From Batillaria attramentaria (lineage: Eukaryota > Mollusca > Gastropoda > Batillariidae): 64,000 nucleotides of DNA. The position numbers were made by a program, and so were the translations under genes. The notes below the pieces were generated by a model. The model was not told where the DNA came from. It made no database searches and was given only the letters and a program-made list of their open reading frames with translations. Each line of letters begins with the position of its first letter. Position 1 is the stretch's first letter. The DNA is taken from contig JACVVK020000393.1 of NCBI GenBank assembly GCA_018292915.2, positions 250,001 to 314,000 of the forward strand. The letters run 5' to 3'. This document shows, piece by piece, positions 1 through 11,215 of this stretch.

Positions 1-75
1 GTTTAACGTCCTTTTCCACCACATGAGGGAAAGGCCAGCACAAATATGTGGCTCCCGTGCCGGCTCCCCTAACAA
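1..75 (-). mobile_element. SINE-A fragment (tRNA-derived SINE, 3' part)
   Basis: The window opens inside a copy of the SINE here called SINE-A. It shows the minus-strand form of the 3' end, GTTTAACGTCCTTTTCCACC, followed by a shortened body and the GGCCAGCACAAATATGTGG segment. The best full copy is at 10064-10245. The copy is cut by the window edge and runs into a GT microsatellite. Confidence 0.7.
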
Positions 76-77
76 TG

Positions 78-98
78 TGTGCGTGCGTGCGTGCGTGC

Positions 99-175
<77 letters not shown>

Positions 176-184
176 TGCGCGCGC
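78..184. repeat. (GT)n microsatellite with GTGC edges
   Basis: An almost pure GT tract with GCGTGC variants at both ends. The Cys-Val-rich open frames across it are products of the dinucleotide repeat and not genes. Confidence 0.95.
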
Positions 185-385
185 GAAATGGAAATGTTCA
201 GCCCACAAAACTGATTTAAAAATACATGCAATTCTAAATTCCTGTACTTAAATAGCTGCGCTGACCCTTCGCACCACGTGATTGTAATGTGTTTAATATC
301 CAATGTGTGAGAGAATTCGTGTGATTCACGTGGGCGGTTCAGCTCGCGGCGCTTTGAGCCGATTCAAGAAATTGGGTAATACTCA

Positions 386-546
386 GTTATTATTATTATT
401 ATTATTATTATTAAACGGGTCTGCGCGTGAATCTGACCCGATTTGGCAAGGAAGAATTCCCAACCCAATTCCTGCCCACTAGAGATGCGAACCCATTACC
501 TCAGGAAGGGTAGGCCGAAAGCTTTAACCACTATACCAAATCCACT
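386..546 (-). mobile_element. SINE-B: tRNA-derived SINE with (ATT)n tail
   Basis: Read on the minus strand, the sequence starts with a tRNA-like head. Box A is seen as TGGTATAGTGGTTA and box B as GGGTTCGCATCTC, about 45 bp apart, as in RNA polymerase III promoters. A roughly 100-bp body follows and ends in a run of AAT units, seen on the plus strand as TTATTATT at 386-413. This layout is that of a tRNA-derived SINE. It differs from SINE-A in head, body and tail. The family name is not known to me. Confidence 0.75.
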
Positions 547-559
547 TGTCGGTTATTCT

Positions 560-1015
560 CTACATGGCTTGCTGTGTTGACGAGTTTGGGTGGACAAAAT
601 AATATGGCGGAGAGTGGTATGCCAGTTGTGTCATATCAAAAGTTGATTGAAATCGCTTCGGTACTTTGGTCACAACAGCCACCGAAAGTGCAATCTGTTT
701 AATATTGGCTGAATATGCGAAATAATGGGAGTGGGGACACTTGATTGGTTGCTGTGATAAGGTGTATCTGTGAAAACAAGTATAATGTGATGCAAACATG
801 CCCGGTGTTTCAGAATTATCTTCTGGAACATGTAGGAGAGATTCATTGCTTATGGATGGCCGTTAGCTGAGGTTAATCAGTTCCCTATATGGACTGAAAG
901 CGGTGCTTACCAAAGAGCCTGCCATAACTGCTACGCTTGATTCAGTTTCGTTTTATACATTTGTCGTGGTGGAAAAGACAATGACTAGTTGTATGAAGAA
1001 AGATTCCCGAATCCA
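560..1015. repeat. Dispersed repeat, copy 1 of an inverted pair
   Basis: This block returns in opposite orientation at 7775-8190. Shared landmarks are the GGTGTATCTGTGAAAACAAG side, the segment GCCTGCCATAACTGCTACGC, and the segment reading AAGATTCCCGAATCC. Several gaps and substitutions separate the copies, so the pair is old. No convincing protein is seen. The two copies could be the ends of one roughly 7.6-kb element or two independent insertions. Confidence 0.7.
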
Positions 1016-1117
1016 AACAAACACGTCTTCTGTACAACAGTCATTATTTTCCCCCATTCTTTCCATTTCCTTCATTCGCCAAATTGCCTGTGAAAGTACT
1101 AAACTTCGTTTTCTTCG

Positions 1118-1330
1118 GGGGGACTTTGCCCCCCTGGTCCCCCCCCCCCCAGCTAGGCGCTTCCCCTGCACCCCACCGGAGCCTTGTCAGACTTTGCCCC
1201 CCTACCCCCCCCCCCCCCCCCCCCCCCAGCTTGGCGCTTCCCCTGCACCCCGCCGGAGCCTTGTCGGCCTCTGGAATTCCCCACCCTGGATTTCAGTCTT
1301 TTTTTTCCCTCAGGAATTCCCCTGCCTGAT
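1118..1330. repeat. C-rich minisatellite, two main copies plus a partial one
   Basis: Two units of about 70 bp each read from ACTTTGCCCCCCT through a long C run to GGCGCTTCCCCTGCACCCC and GGAGCCTTGTC. A shorter related stretch with two GGAATTCCCC segments follows. The proline-rich frames over it come from the C runs. Confidence 0.75.
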
Positions 1331-1887
1331 CATCAAGTGATCCAATCACATGTGGCTGGACGAAACTATTGCAAACCATCCACTCTACACTCTCCCCTCT
1401 ATTCCTTACGACTAGCGGCATTTCGCTACACAGAGAGAGAAGCTTGCAGGATGGAAGTGAACACGGACCCCGGGCCCCTAAAAAGCCGTCATGTCACAGT
1501 ACAACACTATACTTGATTCAAGCTACCATAATGATATTCTCGCTTGAAGTAGGCGGTTGAAACTTTGCGTGACCAGTGGAGAGAGATTTGTTGTTTGAAG
1601 ATCATGTAGGGATTTGGTGGCGTTACTTTTATTCATATTACCCCACCAGGGACACTGCTTCTGGTACGCCCCTCATACAATGTATATTTCTAAGGTGACA
1701 GAAATCTACAGCACAGCATGTTTCTGTTGTCACAACATTACCTATTGCTGGAACAGTCTTGTTCAAAATGTTTCTCAAGATGGAGGAGAACAACAAAACT
1801 GACGGCTCCCGGCTCAAACCTCCGCTGTATATTTCTGTCGGGAAATCTAAATCAACGTGAAATGTAATTCCCTTTGACCTGCATATA

Positions 1888-3166
1888 CAGTGGACGCCGG
1901 ATATAAGCAACTCGGATATAAGAAAACTCGGTTATTGCCAACGAATTTTTTTCCCCCGGCCAAACTCTTCTTTATTATGTATTACAAAAACTTGGATACA
2001 AGAAACTCGCTTATAAGAAAACTCGGTTTTAGGAAAGCAAATTTCTTGTCCCGCTTGATACAAAAACTCGGATATAAGAAACCGAAAGTACATTTCCAAG
2101 AAAATTTCACTCATTGTAAGAAACCGAAAGTACATTTCCAAGAAAATTTCACTCATTCTAAGAAAACAGGTCAGGTCTGACGTCACTTAGGACAGGCACA
2201 TGATGGCGCATGATTTTCTTTTCTTGAATTGGTTCTTTACCATTGTGTTCCGTGCAAAATTGAATGTTGGCAAGAAGAAAAAATACGAGATGCATTTTTG
2301 TTGTTCTATTGTTATATGTTGTTTTTATTATTATTTTGTTTCAGTTTTTGCCTGATTGGGAGCTCAGTCTCTCTCTCTCTCTCTCTCTCTCTCCCTCTCT
2401 CTCTCTCTGTATGTCTGTCTCTGTCTACAGGGCTCGCGTTAAGGAGAATAAAACTATCAGTATTAGACTAACTGTTGATCAATTCCTTTCTTTGACAATA
2501 TACGTGGTCCATCTTTCCTCCATCCCCCTTCCCCCTCCCAACAGAAAAAAAGCTAATTTGCAGCTTTTTTCAGCCAAATTAGACACGGAAAGCATCGCAT
2601 AATCATACTCTAATGGGACGAGTGTTTTATAGATCAAAAGTTGATACATAATGCACTTTTAATATATCCTATAAATACAAGGGAATTCTCTCTCTCTCTC
2701 CCTCTCCCCTTAGTTCTTTTTTGTTTGTTTGTTTGTTTGTTTGTTTGTTTGTTTGTTTGGTTGGTTGGTTGGTTGGTTGGTTTGGTTGTTTGTTTGTTTT
2801 TTCTTTTTGTTTTGTTTTTTCTTACCACATGACCGCCAGCGCTACAGTTGGGAAGCAAAAACAGTATTTTCATGTTCAAACAAAAAAATCTGACATTGAA
2901 GGACACAAGCGCACTGGTGTATATTACCTCTACACATATATATTCTGTGCAGGTCTTTAAGAGAAACCAGATATTTCTTAATTTAATGCAAAACATACAC
3001 GAACTGAGAAAAAAGAAATGTTTTAAACCTTTTTTTCACTGAACTCGGTTATAAGAAATATTTTTCAAAATACTTTCTTATATCCGACTTTCAGATATAA
3101 GAAAACTCGGATATAAGAAACCAAAAAATTCACCCCCCTCGAGTTTCTTATAACCAGCGTATACTG
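1888..3166. mobile_element. Pogo/Tigger-like non-autonomous DNA transposon
   Basis: The left end CAGTGGACGCCGGATATAAG and the right end, read inward on the minus strand as CAGTATACGCTGGTTATAAG, form imperfect terminal inverted repeats. TA lies on both sides (1886-1887 and 3167-3168), the target duplication of Tc1/mariner/pogo elements. Subterminal DNA is full of CTCGGATATAAG motifs, which is common in pogo-like ends. Inside are a perfect tandem pair of about 40 bp (2078-2158), a TC tract near 2370-2410 and TTTG/TTGG tracts near 2727-2790. No transposase frame is seen, so it would depend on enzyme made elsewhere. Confidence 0.8.
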
Positions 3167-3168
3167 TA

Positions 3169-3758
3169 CAAGGAAAGGGACGAGTAGAAAAAGCGACCTT
3201 GCGAGATACAGTCAATAGTGAAACGCGAACACTCGCTCGCACATGAAGATTTCACTTTCCGACCCTAGACATCGCGATAGAAACAACTTGTGACGGCCGG
3301 TCGGGTCAGCTCAGCTAACCTCGTCGTGAAGTGCCGAAAATTAATTTCTCCTCGATTTTCCGCTCCGAGTCTACTAGTCAGTGTTCTGCTGTTTGAAGAT
3401 TGTATAATGCGCTTATCAGCTAATGGCCGGAGACAAAAAAGTGCCACCTCTTCGGTCAGGAATAAACGAACATGTAGGCTGTGCAATGCTAGCAGATCTT
3501 AATCGTATGAAGTTATTCATTAATTGATACACAGCAGTTTGGTTGTGACTACATGTATTTAATTCGAGAACTAACCTGGTCTGAGTTTCCTTCCTTATTT
3601 CCCTCCACTCCACCTTAACTCTCATGCTTTAAGGGACCTCCACTGACACGCACCCCCCCCCCCCCCCCACCCCCACTGACCCCCCACTCCCGCCATTGGT
3701 GTACTGACTGAAAAAGACATGATAAAGGCATCTAAAATTAGCTAGCAACCAACGCACT

Positions 3759-3797
<39 letters not shown>

Positions 3798-3819
3798 GCT
3801 GACGACATCTTTGTGTGTC

Positions 3820-3864
<45 letters not shown>

Positions 3865-4285
3865 CAATTTCATAGAATGGAGAGAGAGAGAGTTGTTTAC
3901 TTGTAGGTAACACAGAGCACGCATGCAGTTAGGGAAGGATTCAAAGTAGACAATGTATTTACAAATAAAAAAAACTTTGATGGCAGTGGCGTTTACAGGG
4001 TGAAGATCCAGCCTCCCCGGTGCAGTTTGAAGGCTGGAAGTTCTAATGAGGCTAATGACAAGGCTCAAATGATAAAAAGGCACAGCTAAGAAATGAATAA
4101 TTACGATACGCATGCACTCGAGAGTTCGCATGCATATACTACAGTAAATGATTTCGCGGCAGAGGTAAATGTAGTAATCACAAGAACAGCATATGGATTC
4201 AGGATGTCAAAAAAAAAAAAGAAAAGCTAACATTCGCCTGTGTTCGCCAGATATTCTGAAGTATTCACAAGTAATTGTTTAGTTA

Positions 4286-4353
<68 letters not shown>

Positions 4354-5700
4354 GATTTTATTTGATACTAAACATCGACGTCAGTCATCTGATTTTTTGT
4401 TCAGTTCAGGGTATATTAGTCACGTGGGAATAAATGTAACGTATATGGTTTACCATTACTACAGAAGAAATATTTATGTTCAACTTTCATGTTGCTTGCA
4501 ATAATTTTACAGCTGTAAAACACTACAGCTGTCGGCCTGATCAGATATCATGGTTGAGATGGCTAGCATGCTTGAATTTGAAATCGAAAAGAAATAAGAC
4601 ACAATCGTTTCTACAGAAAAATTGTAATGAAAAACCTTTGAATCCTTCATAACCCCCCCCCCCCCCCCCCCCTCCCCGACACCCCTCCCGCTTATGCGTG
4701 TCTGGGTAAATCTCCGTTTGTGTTGTGCGTGTTTTGCAATTTATAATGTCCTAAACAACTTCAAACAATCACACGCACCATACTTGTAATAGGCAGAGTG
4801 TCGCTGTGATCCCAGTGTATTGTTATGTTAGTTTGACAATTTAACAATTTTAAAATTACCAAAACGTTCATTCGTGACTTAACGTTTCAGATTTTGACTT
4901 TTCAAAGACGTTAACATTCTCTGTTAATGGACATATTCACCAATCAATTGATAATAAAAAAAACCCCAACAACACACAATATCAGGGATAATGGACAACA
5001 CAGAATAGATGGACAAAAAACTGTCAAATAAAAAGAACATTTGAAAACATACACAGGCTAAGAGTTGAAAATGTGCATAACTAACTAGCTAACTAACTCA
5101 ATTATTCAAAAACAAATAAGAATACTTTGCAATTGAACGGATACACAATAAAACAGATATCATAAAAAATACAATTGGGGTACAGTCAATTTCCGGGCAA
5201 GACATTGTTAAACCTTAAACAAATTGCTTCAAATTCAGACTCAAATGTTTTGAGTTGTTTAAATGTTTTTCTTACACATTCCAAAACTTTACCAAATTCG
5301 GTTGGGGCAAAATTTGTCTTTTTTGGTCTGAAAAATGGCAGCCGAGTTGAAATTGGACGAAAGCACGAACTGACTGTTTTGACCACCTGTGTCAAATATT
5401 TACCACAGTTATGGTCTAAAAAAAAAAAAAAAAAAAAAATGAGCATCATACTAGTTTGCTATTAATTTTTGACAAGAAAAAAGAAGTAGAAATGTAACAA
5501 AATGATAATACAGCAAGAAAATTCGTAAATTATCACCGATGATTTGAACTTTCGCCGCACATTCACTTAACGTTTCTTCAACATGAAATTGACAACATCA
5601 AAATACTGAATGCAGTCTGATTCTGCCATATATTAAGCATACAAAACAATCTTTTCATGGATTCAAAACATATTTTCAAGACTGTTCTGACTCATTACCC
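3169..5700. other. No gene recognised; microsatellites and homopolymers
   Basis: This stretch holds C runs at 3653-3668 and 4652-4672, GT tracts at 3761-3795 and 3825-3863, and a GT-then-GA tract at 4289-4351. It also has an A run at 5420-5439. The rest is AT-rich unique-looking DNA. The short open frames here carry no motif I recognise. Confidence 0.6.
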
Positions 5701-5709
5701 TTCCCACCC

Positions 5710-6270
5710 CCAACCTCACTACCCGGTCATCATCATCTTCTTCACCGTCTTGCCTCCAGGGCGCAGAATTTACACTGTTCTCTCCCCGACAATGACCGCA
5801 TGCTGCTGTACACACCAGTCCATGTTTCCGGCATGTACACTGTGATTCAATTCCCTTTACAGTTGCAGCAGATTACATTGAGCAGATCCTCCGGTGCAGC
5901 AGGCATATCACTTGGGACAGGCAACAGCATGCCTTTGTTAACCACCCAGCCCCAGTCTTCTGGGTTCAGTTGCAGATGTTGATCGAGATGTTTCCATACT
6001 TGCACCTGGTGGTATGCGCGGAAACAGTGGAATTTTGCTGATGATGAAGATGGAGGGAGGGAACTTGGATGGGCGTATTTTGCAGAAATAGCAATCTTCT
6101 GCATGTACTTGACATATCTGAGGTGACCAAGACTGTCATCAGCTGTGCCGCCATACAACTCCACAATACCTCTTTCTCCTGCTTCTCTGATTTCTGTTTC
6201 TGGGTGCTCTGTTTTTCAAATACATCTGCCAGGTTCTGGAAGGATGTACCTGTAGCAGCCCGAGCATATC
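5710..6270 (-). pseudogene. Decayed gene fragment with Cys-rich C-terminus
   Basis: On the minus strand three frames together read like the end of one protein. The order is a segment with QNLADVFEKQSTQ, then IREAGERGIVELYGG and LRYVKYMQKIA, then NPEDWGWVVNKG and LLNVICCNCKGN. After a shift it continues with CTCRKHGLVCTAACGHCRG and ends in an acidic stretch. The Cys pattern (CNCK, CTCRKHGL.C, CGHCRG) looks like a zinc-binding tail. I have seen this style of C-terminus in uncharacterised, often multicopy, proteins of invertebrates, and a transposon link is likely but unproven. At least two frameshifts and a stop near 5847 mark it as broken. No upstream part was found in the window. Confidence 0.55.
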
Positions 6271-6539
6271 AAAATGTCTATTTTACATATAGACGCCCAT
6301 TCACTCACTAATGGGGACCGGGCTGACATATTATGCTGCTGCAGCTGCTACGCTTGAAAGATCATGTGCAGACGTACATCATGATTTAGGGAAATGGTCT
6401 AGCATCACAAAAATATTATTTTAAAGATACCCCTCCGCTTAAAATTGTATCGCACTAAGAAAATGTCGAACATTTTCATTAATTCCTGTTTTTGAGGTAC
6501 AGGTAAAGAAATCAGACAAAATTAATTTAAGCTTCAAGT

Positions 6540-7470
6540 GAAATAACATTTCGCAAATGTCAATAAAAAACGGTAGACGCCAAAGAAAATCTGTGAAATC
6601 TCTTTTATTTTGTTTTTCCTTCGGAACAAACGCCGTTAAGCTGGCCTTTTTTGTGGACATTTTCACATTTAGGAATGCAGTTCAGTACTAGCAAAGTGCA
6701 TGGAAATTATGTAGAGCACAACCTCAAGTCTATAGTAGTATGTGACTGAATTCATTTCAATTGTTATGAGGTATGTTAATCACACGGCAAACATGTTTTC
6801 AAGGTCAAGGTCACTGGTTTGTCTATTTACTCAAAACATTTTACTTCATCGCTCAGAATAAGCATTTTGGTGCTGCTCACTTTTGTTCCCGTGATTTGAT
6901 GAGTTCACAGCATCCTCAGAATAAAAATATGACAGCAAAATCTTCATAACTCAAGCGTGACCTTGACTTTTACTAGAGGTCACCAGAAAGGCATTCTTAT
7001 CAATGCATATTGGTCAAATGTTATGCCAAAAGTTGTACTTATAAAATTTTCAGCCAGTCTCTATGACCTTTCCTCCCAAGGTCAAGGTCACCAAAGGTGT
7101 ACACAAGAAATCTTCTCATACGAACATCGTTTGTGCTAATTTTGTTTTGCCTGGTGCTTGTGACTGCTTGTTCTTTTGCTTATTCTAACAGAGCGATGAA
7201 AAAAAAAATGTTTGGGAGTAAACAGACAAACCGATGACCTTGACCTTGTAGACATGTTTGCCGTGTGATTAACATACGTCATACTACTTGAAGTGAATTC
7301 AGCCACTTACTACTGTAGACTTGAGGTTGTGTTCTACATACTTTCCATCATACTTTGCCAGTAATGTATGCCAGTATTTTTCATCCGTAAATTTGAGAAT
7401 GTCCAAAAAAAGGCAAAATAACGGCGTTTGTTGCCAAAGAAAAGTTGGTAAATAACAGAATACGCTGTGT
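6540..7470. repeat. Foldback element with about 300-bp arms
   Basis: The left arm (about 6540-6850) and the right arm (about 7205-7470) are inverted copies. Shared landmarks are AACAAACGCCGTTA, the GTCCA segment beside it, ACCTCAAGTCTA, GTTAATCACACGGCAAACATG and the AAGGTCAAGGTCA motif. The loop of about 350 bp carries two more AAGGTCA-type motifs. The arms are diverged. This resembles a MITE or foldback. No coding content is seen. Confidence 0.65.
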
Positions 7471-7774
7471 ATACTTTGGCCGTCATATCAGGCTACTTGG
7501 TAACCTACCCCCGTAGTGGTTAATGCTCTGTTTAATTAGAAAAAGGTATTTAAGTCACCTATTTCAAGCAGTGAAGAGTTCATGAAATTTAATGTGGGAT
7601 GCACGTTTTCCTTCTTCTGGGATCATTCTACTTTTCCCAGTATGTAAAACAGAGACAAGTTAAAACTGGTGGCTGCTAGCAGCAAAATATAAACCTACCC
7701 CCCACGCAGCATGTAATGAAGGAAATGGAAAAAAAAATGTGTAAAAATAATGACCGCTGTAAAGAAAACGTGCT

Positions 7775-8190
7775 TGTTTAGATTCAAGGATCTTTCTTCA
7801 TACGACTAGTCATTGCCTTTTCCACCAAGACAAATGTATAAAAAGAAATTGCATCAAGTGTAGCAATTATGGCAGGCTCTTTGGTGAGCACCGCTTTCAG
7901 CCCATATAGGGAACTGATAGCTTCAATTAACGGCCATCTATAAGCAATGAATCTCTCATACAAGTTCCGGAAGATAATTCTGAAACACCGAGCATGTGCC
8001 CGAATATTTGCATCATGTTATACTTGTTTTCGCGGATACACCTTATCACAGCAACCAATCAAGTGTCCCTACTCCCATCATTACGCATACTCAGCCATTA
8101 TTAAACACATTGCACTTTCGATGTCTGTTTGTGACAAAAGTACAACAGAGATTTCAATGAACTTTTGATATGACACAACTGGGATACTAT
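7775..8190. repeat. Dispersed repeat, copy 2 of an inverted pair
   Basis: Inverted counterpart of 560-1015, with landmarks GCACCGCTTTCAGCCCATAT and GGAAGATAATTCTGAAACACC. The frame reading TLSQQPIKCP is present in both copies, which may reflect either a shared old coding segment or simple sequence similarity. Confidence 0.7.
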
Positions 8191-8369
8191 TCTTAAGTGT
8201 GCACTGCTCTTTGAGAAAAACCGTTCACTACTCACAACGCAGGAACTACTTTTATAAGTAAACCCCCAAAATATCGCTACCGAAAAAAGTGCTCACTTGG
8301 ATATCATATTCCATACCTAGGTGCACATGCGGTGACAAGGGAACTTCACAACACCAAAGAAGCGTTTCC

Positions 8370-8710
8370 TGGCTAAATTGTTCAATGTTCGTAAATGTTT
8401 TCCGCGATACATGTCACCTGCAGTGACCTGCCAAGTGCACAAGCATCAAATACAGTCGGTTTACAGGGCCCTTTATCTCAACGGCCAAACTGATGGCCGC
8501 AATTATCCAGGAAGCATCATTCTGAGTGGTATGAAATTTCTGTATGTCAACAATGCATGTCTTGTCTAACTATAACAGTGTTTAGACCGGAATTCTGCGC
8601 ATTTTTGTACCCGCAAACACGCATACTTTGTGCACACCCTCAAAAGCCCATTTATAGGGCTCATATAGTGAAATTAATGGCAAGATAAACGGTCGCTTTT
8701 ATAAAACTTT
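8370..8710 (+). repeat. Dispersed repeat shared with 39330-39670
   Basis: The segment is repeated in opposite orientation about 31 kb away. Landmarks are CGTAAATGTTTTCCGCGATA, the GCAAGCATCAAATACAG side, CCAGGAAGCATCATTCTGA and AAAAGCCCATTTATA. The two copies differ by many substitutions. Nothing identifies the element class. Confidence 0.6.
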
Positions 8711-9077
8711 ACCCCAAACTAATTTGGTAAAGTTTTTTTTGTAAGTATAAGAATACCATCTAGAATAAGAATCAGCAGGTTTTAGCTTTGAAGCAATTTG
8801 TTTAAGCAGCTGAGCTAATTTGACTGGACCAAATACCACATATTGTCAGTCCAATCTTGTTTTTTGACGAGAGACGCGAAGTTTCCTTTGAAATCTGTGA
8901 CGTTTTTAAGGCAGATTTCGCTGCGCGCAGCTGCAAGTTTTCATAGGTACAAAACAAGGCTGTGATGTTTCTCCAGACAATACATACTTTCGCGCACACC
9001 GTGACGTAACGAAATCTGCGTCATAGACACTTGACGTGCACACTATACTGCTGCATTCTTTTCGGCAGGAGTTGTGA

Positions 9078-9109
<32 letters not shown>

Positions 9110-9625
9110 GACGGATGTAATGATGGCTATCTCCTAAACCACCTCGCTGGAGGCCTTTTTACTTTGAGATAAAATGGAAATTCACCTTCTCCAGAGCTAC
9201 CATTCACGATTTTTATCCTGCCGTATTTTCAGAAAAGTTATCGCCGTTACAATTTTTTTTCGAAAAAGTTGTTCAAATTCCTTCATTTTCTAGACTTTGG
9301 AAGTTCACCCAATTGCACTGACTGCTTTTGTACTACAGCTCTGTAGCTCTGACTGGTTTTGTGTAAAAAAAACAAATTCCGAGGTAGGGGTGGTTTGCAC
9401 ATAAGATCAAGTATTTATGAAAAGGCTACTGCAAATTACTTATCCCGGCGTTTTTGTCTAGTGTGACAACTGCACATATGACAGGAACTACTGCACTATT
9501 ATAGCTAGCATTAAGAATAACTGAACTTTTAGAGAAACATAGCCTTTTCAAGTTTCTGCGAGGAGCAGCGGTCAAAAGAGTTTCAAATTTGCGAATTCAT
9601 AAGTACAATCCAAGGTATTCTAGTC
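8711..9625. other. No gene recognised
   Basis: AT-rich DNA with one GT tract at 9079-9109. Phrases such as TTTTCAGAAAAGTTATCGCC resemble the dispersed repeat units inside the 40.6-48.6 kb transposons, so part of this stretch may be an old relative. No protein motif is visible. Confidence 0.4.
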
Positions 9626-9629
9626 CACG

Positions 9630-10060
9630 TTTCACCAGCCCTCTAGATCTTCCAGATTGTATGTAAAAATTAATTCAGTCAGGGAAGTCAGAAAAGCAAC
9701 AGGGAAATTACAAGACATGCACAAGCATCATCTGCCATACCACCGGTGTGAGGCTAACGTCAAACGCTTAGTTCACAGACAAAATCAGCAAGTATCGTCA
9801 CTGCCTCCGACATTTCACCAGCCCTCTAGATCTTCCAGATTTCATATGAAAAATAATTCAATCGGGGAAGTCACAAAGCCAACAGGGAAATCACAAGACA
9901 TAAACAAGCATCCTCAGACGATCTCAGTGTCTAGCACAGCCTTTAGGGCTGACGTCAAATGTTTAGTTCACGGAATTGACGTCATCTCTCTCTCTCTCTC
10001 TCTGTATGACGACTTGCCTGTGGCCGACGTCAAATATTTAGTTCACGGAACTGACGTCTC
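9630..10060 (+). repeat. Diverged tandem duplication with TGACGTCA motifs
   Basis: Two units of about 175 bp begin near 9630 and 9808 with TTTCACCAGCCCTCTAGATC. Each continues through AGGGAAGTCA or GGGGAAGTCA and ACAGGGAAAT. A third partial unit carries only the end. Segments reading GACGTCAAATGTTTAGTTCA recur near 9950 and 10027 and are followed by CT tracts. TGACGTCA is the consensus CRE core, but in this repeat setting a regulatory role is only a guess. Confidence 0.6.
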
Positions 10061-10063
10061 TCT

Positions 10064-10245
10064 CTCTCTCTCTCACGCTGGGGAGCCAGGGTGGCCGCAG
10101 AATGGTATAGCGTTGGACTTTCAATGCTCGGGTCGAGAGTTCGAATCCCGGCTTGGGCCAAATATTTGTGCTGGCCTTTTTCCCGTTGCCCCGTCTTTGA
10201 TACTCACCTTATGTGGCGGAAAAGGACGTTAAACCCCTAAACACC
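10064..10245 (+). mobile_element. SINE-A: tRNA-derived SINE, best copy
   Basis: The head reads like a tRNA, with box A around TGGCCGCAGAATGG and box B GAGTTCGAATCCC. A unique body follows (GGCCAAATATTTGTGCTGGC, then CCGTTGCCCCGTCTTTGATA). The end is TGTGGCGGAAAAGGACGTTA followed by AAACCCCTAAACACCC. The same body appears at 1-75, 34585-34675, 35084-35525, 36190-36335, 44925-44993 joined to 48626-48680, 60688-60740, 62385-62420 and 63128-63185. That copy number, the pol III-type head and the constant 3' end support a SINE family. The LINE partner is not known. Confidence 0.85.
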
Positions 10246-10740
10246 CACCCAACCACCCTCTCTCTCTGTCTCTCCCTCCCCCCTCTCTCTCCCCCCACCC
10301 GGCCCCACCCCCAGTCACGTGGCTAATCGGTCGAGGTCGTAGAGGATCTAGTGTCATTGGTAGAACTGGGAGAGGGGAGAACCGGCAACAATAACAACAA
10401 AACAGACAAAATAAAATGAAGTTTGGAGAATGAACTTTGTAGGACGGGGCCGTTCCTCGGCCTTGTTCCTCACTGGGTTGACGTCAAATACATTTGACGT
10501 AATCACTTTGATACAATTCTTGCAATGAAAGCAGCCCCATGCAACTGAAGTGTCCCCGCTGCATGTAAAGATCGAATTAATACCGTCTCAATATGTTTAA
10601 CAGAAAAGTCTGCGCGGCGAACGTTTCTCCACCATGTGTTATGCCTGCTGCGCGCGCACGCATCCAGACACACACGGACTCGCGCGAGCGTTTGCGCATG
10701 TGCTCCATTGATGAGTGCGTGTGCGTGTGCGTGTGCTGGG

Positions 10741-10742
<2 letters not shown>

Positions 10743-10776
<34 letters not shown>

Positions 10777-10930
10777 TTTTTTTTATTAGTGTTTTATCTG
10801 TTTTTTATCTGTTTGTCAGTTTTTAATGCCTTAATATGAATAAATATGTATTTTATGTAAAGCGCCTAGAGCTTAGATAAGGTTAGACGCTATATAAATA
10901 TTCTATTATTATTATTATTATTATTGAGAC
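10743..10930. repeat. (GT)n tract and retroelement-like tail ending in (ATT)n
   Basis: A GT tract at 10745-10773 is followed by AT-rich DNA. It then reads TAAAGCGCCTAGAGC and CGCTATATAAATATTC, ending in ATT units at 10903-10925. A short block with AGCGC, CTATATAAAT and ATT units is a common 3' end of SINEs or LINEs in invertebrates. No head or coding part is attached here. Confidence 0.5.
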
Positions 10931-11049
10931 CTCAGTTGTGTGCTCTCACTCTTTTATGCTGTTGAGTGTGCGTCAGTGGCAAAAACAAAACCCAGTACAT
11001 CGATGAATTTCCTGCTTTCCAAGGAGCACCATTTGCACCAAACCGGTCT

Positions 11050-11215
11050 TTGTGCAAAACCCGAGGAAAACCAAATTCAACACGAAAAAACCGAGTTTTT
11101 GTACAAAAAACCCGGTTTTTGTAAAGAAAACCAGAGTTTTTAGTGATAAACTCGATTTTTCGTGTTATATCTGTTTGTTTGTTTTTTTTATAGAAAAACT
11201 CGGTTTTTATCGCCA
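11050..11215. repeat. Short inverted and direct repeats of ACCGAGTTTTT type
   Basis: Motifs such as AAAACCGAGTTTTTGTAC, AAACCCGGTTTTTG and AAAACTCGGTTTTTATCG recur within 160 bp in both orientations. They resemble the subterminal CTCGG motifs of the pogo-like elements in this window, so this may be a decayed small element of that kind. Confidence 0.4.

Noticed and set aside
23..251. Cys-Val-rich open frames
   Set aside because: They are translations of the GT microsatellite. The same applies to similar frames at 10593-10839, 23674-23859, 30146-30825, 36000-36135, 43373-43618 and 61705-61911.
903..1516. Pro-rich frames
   Set aside because: They are coded by the C-rich minisatellite.
3742..4131. 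His-Thr-rich frame on the minus strand
   Set aside because: Product of CA repeats. Also true for 23601-23933, 30409-31027, 48263-48538, 52832-53206 and 53775-54041.
10064..10160. Functional tRNA gene
   Set aside because: The tRNA-like head does not close into a full cloverleaf by eye, and it is followed by the constant SINE body found in many copies.
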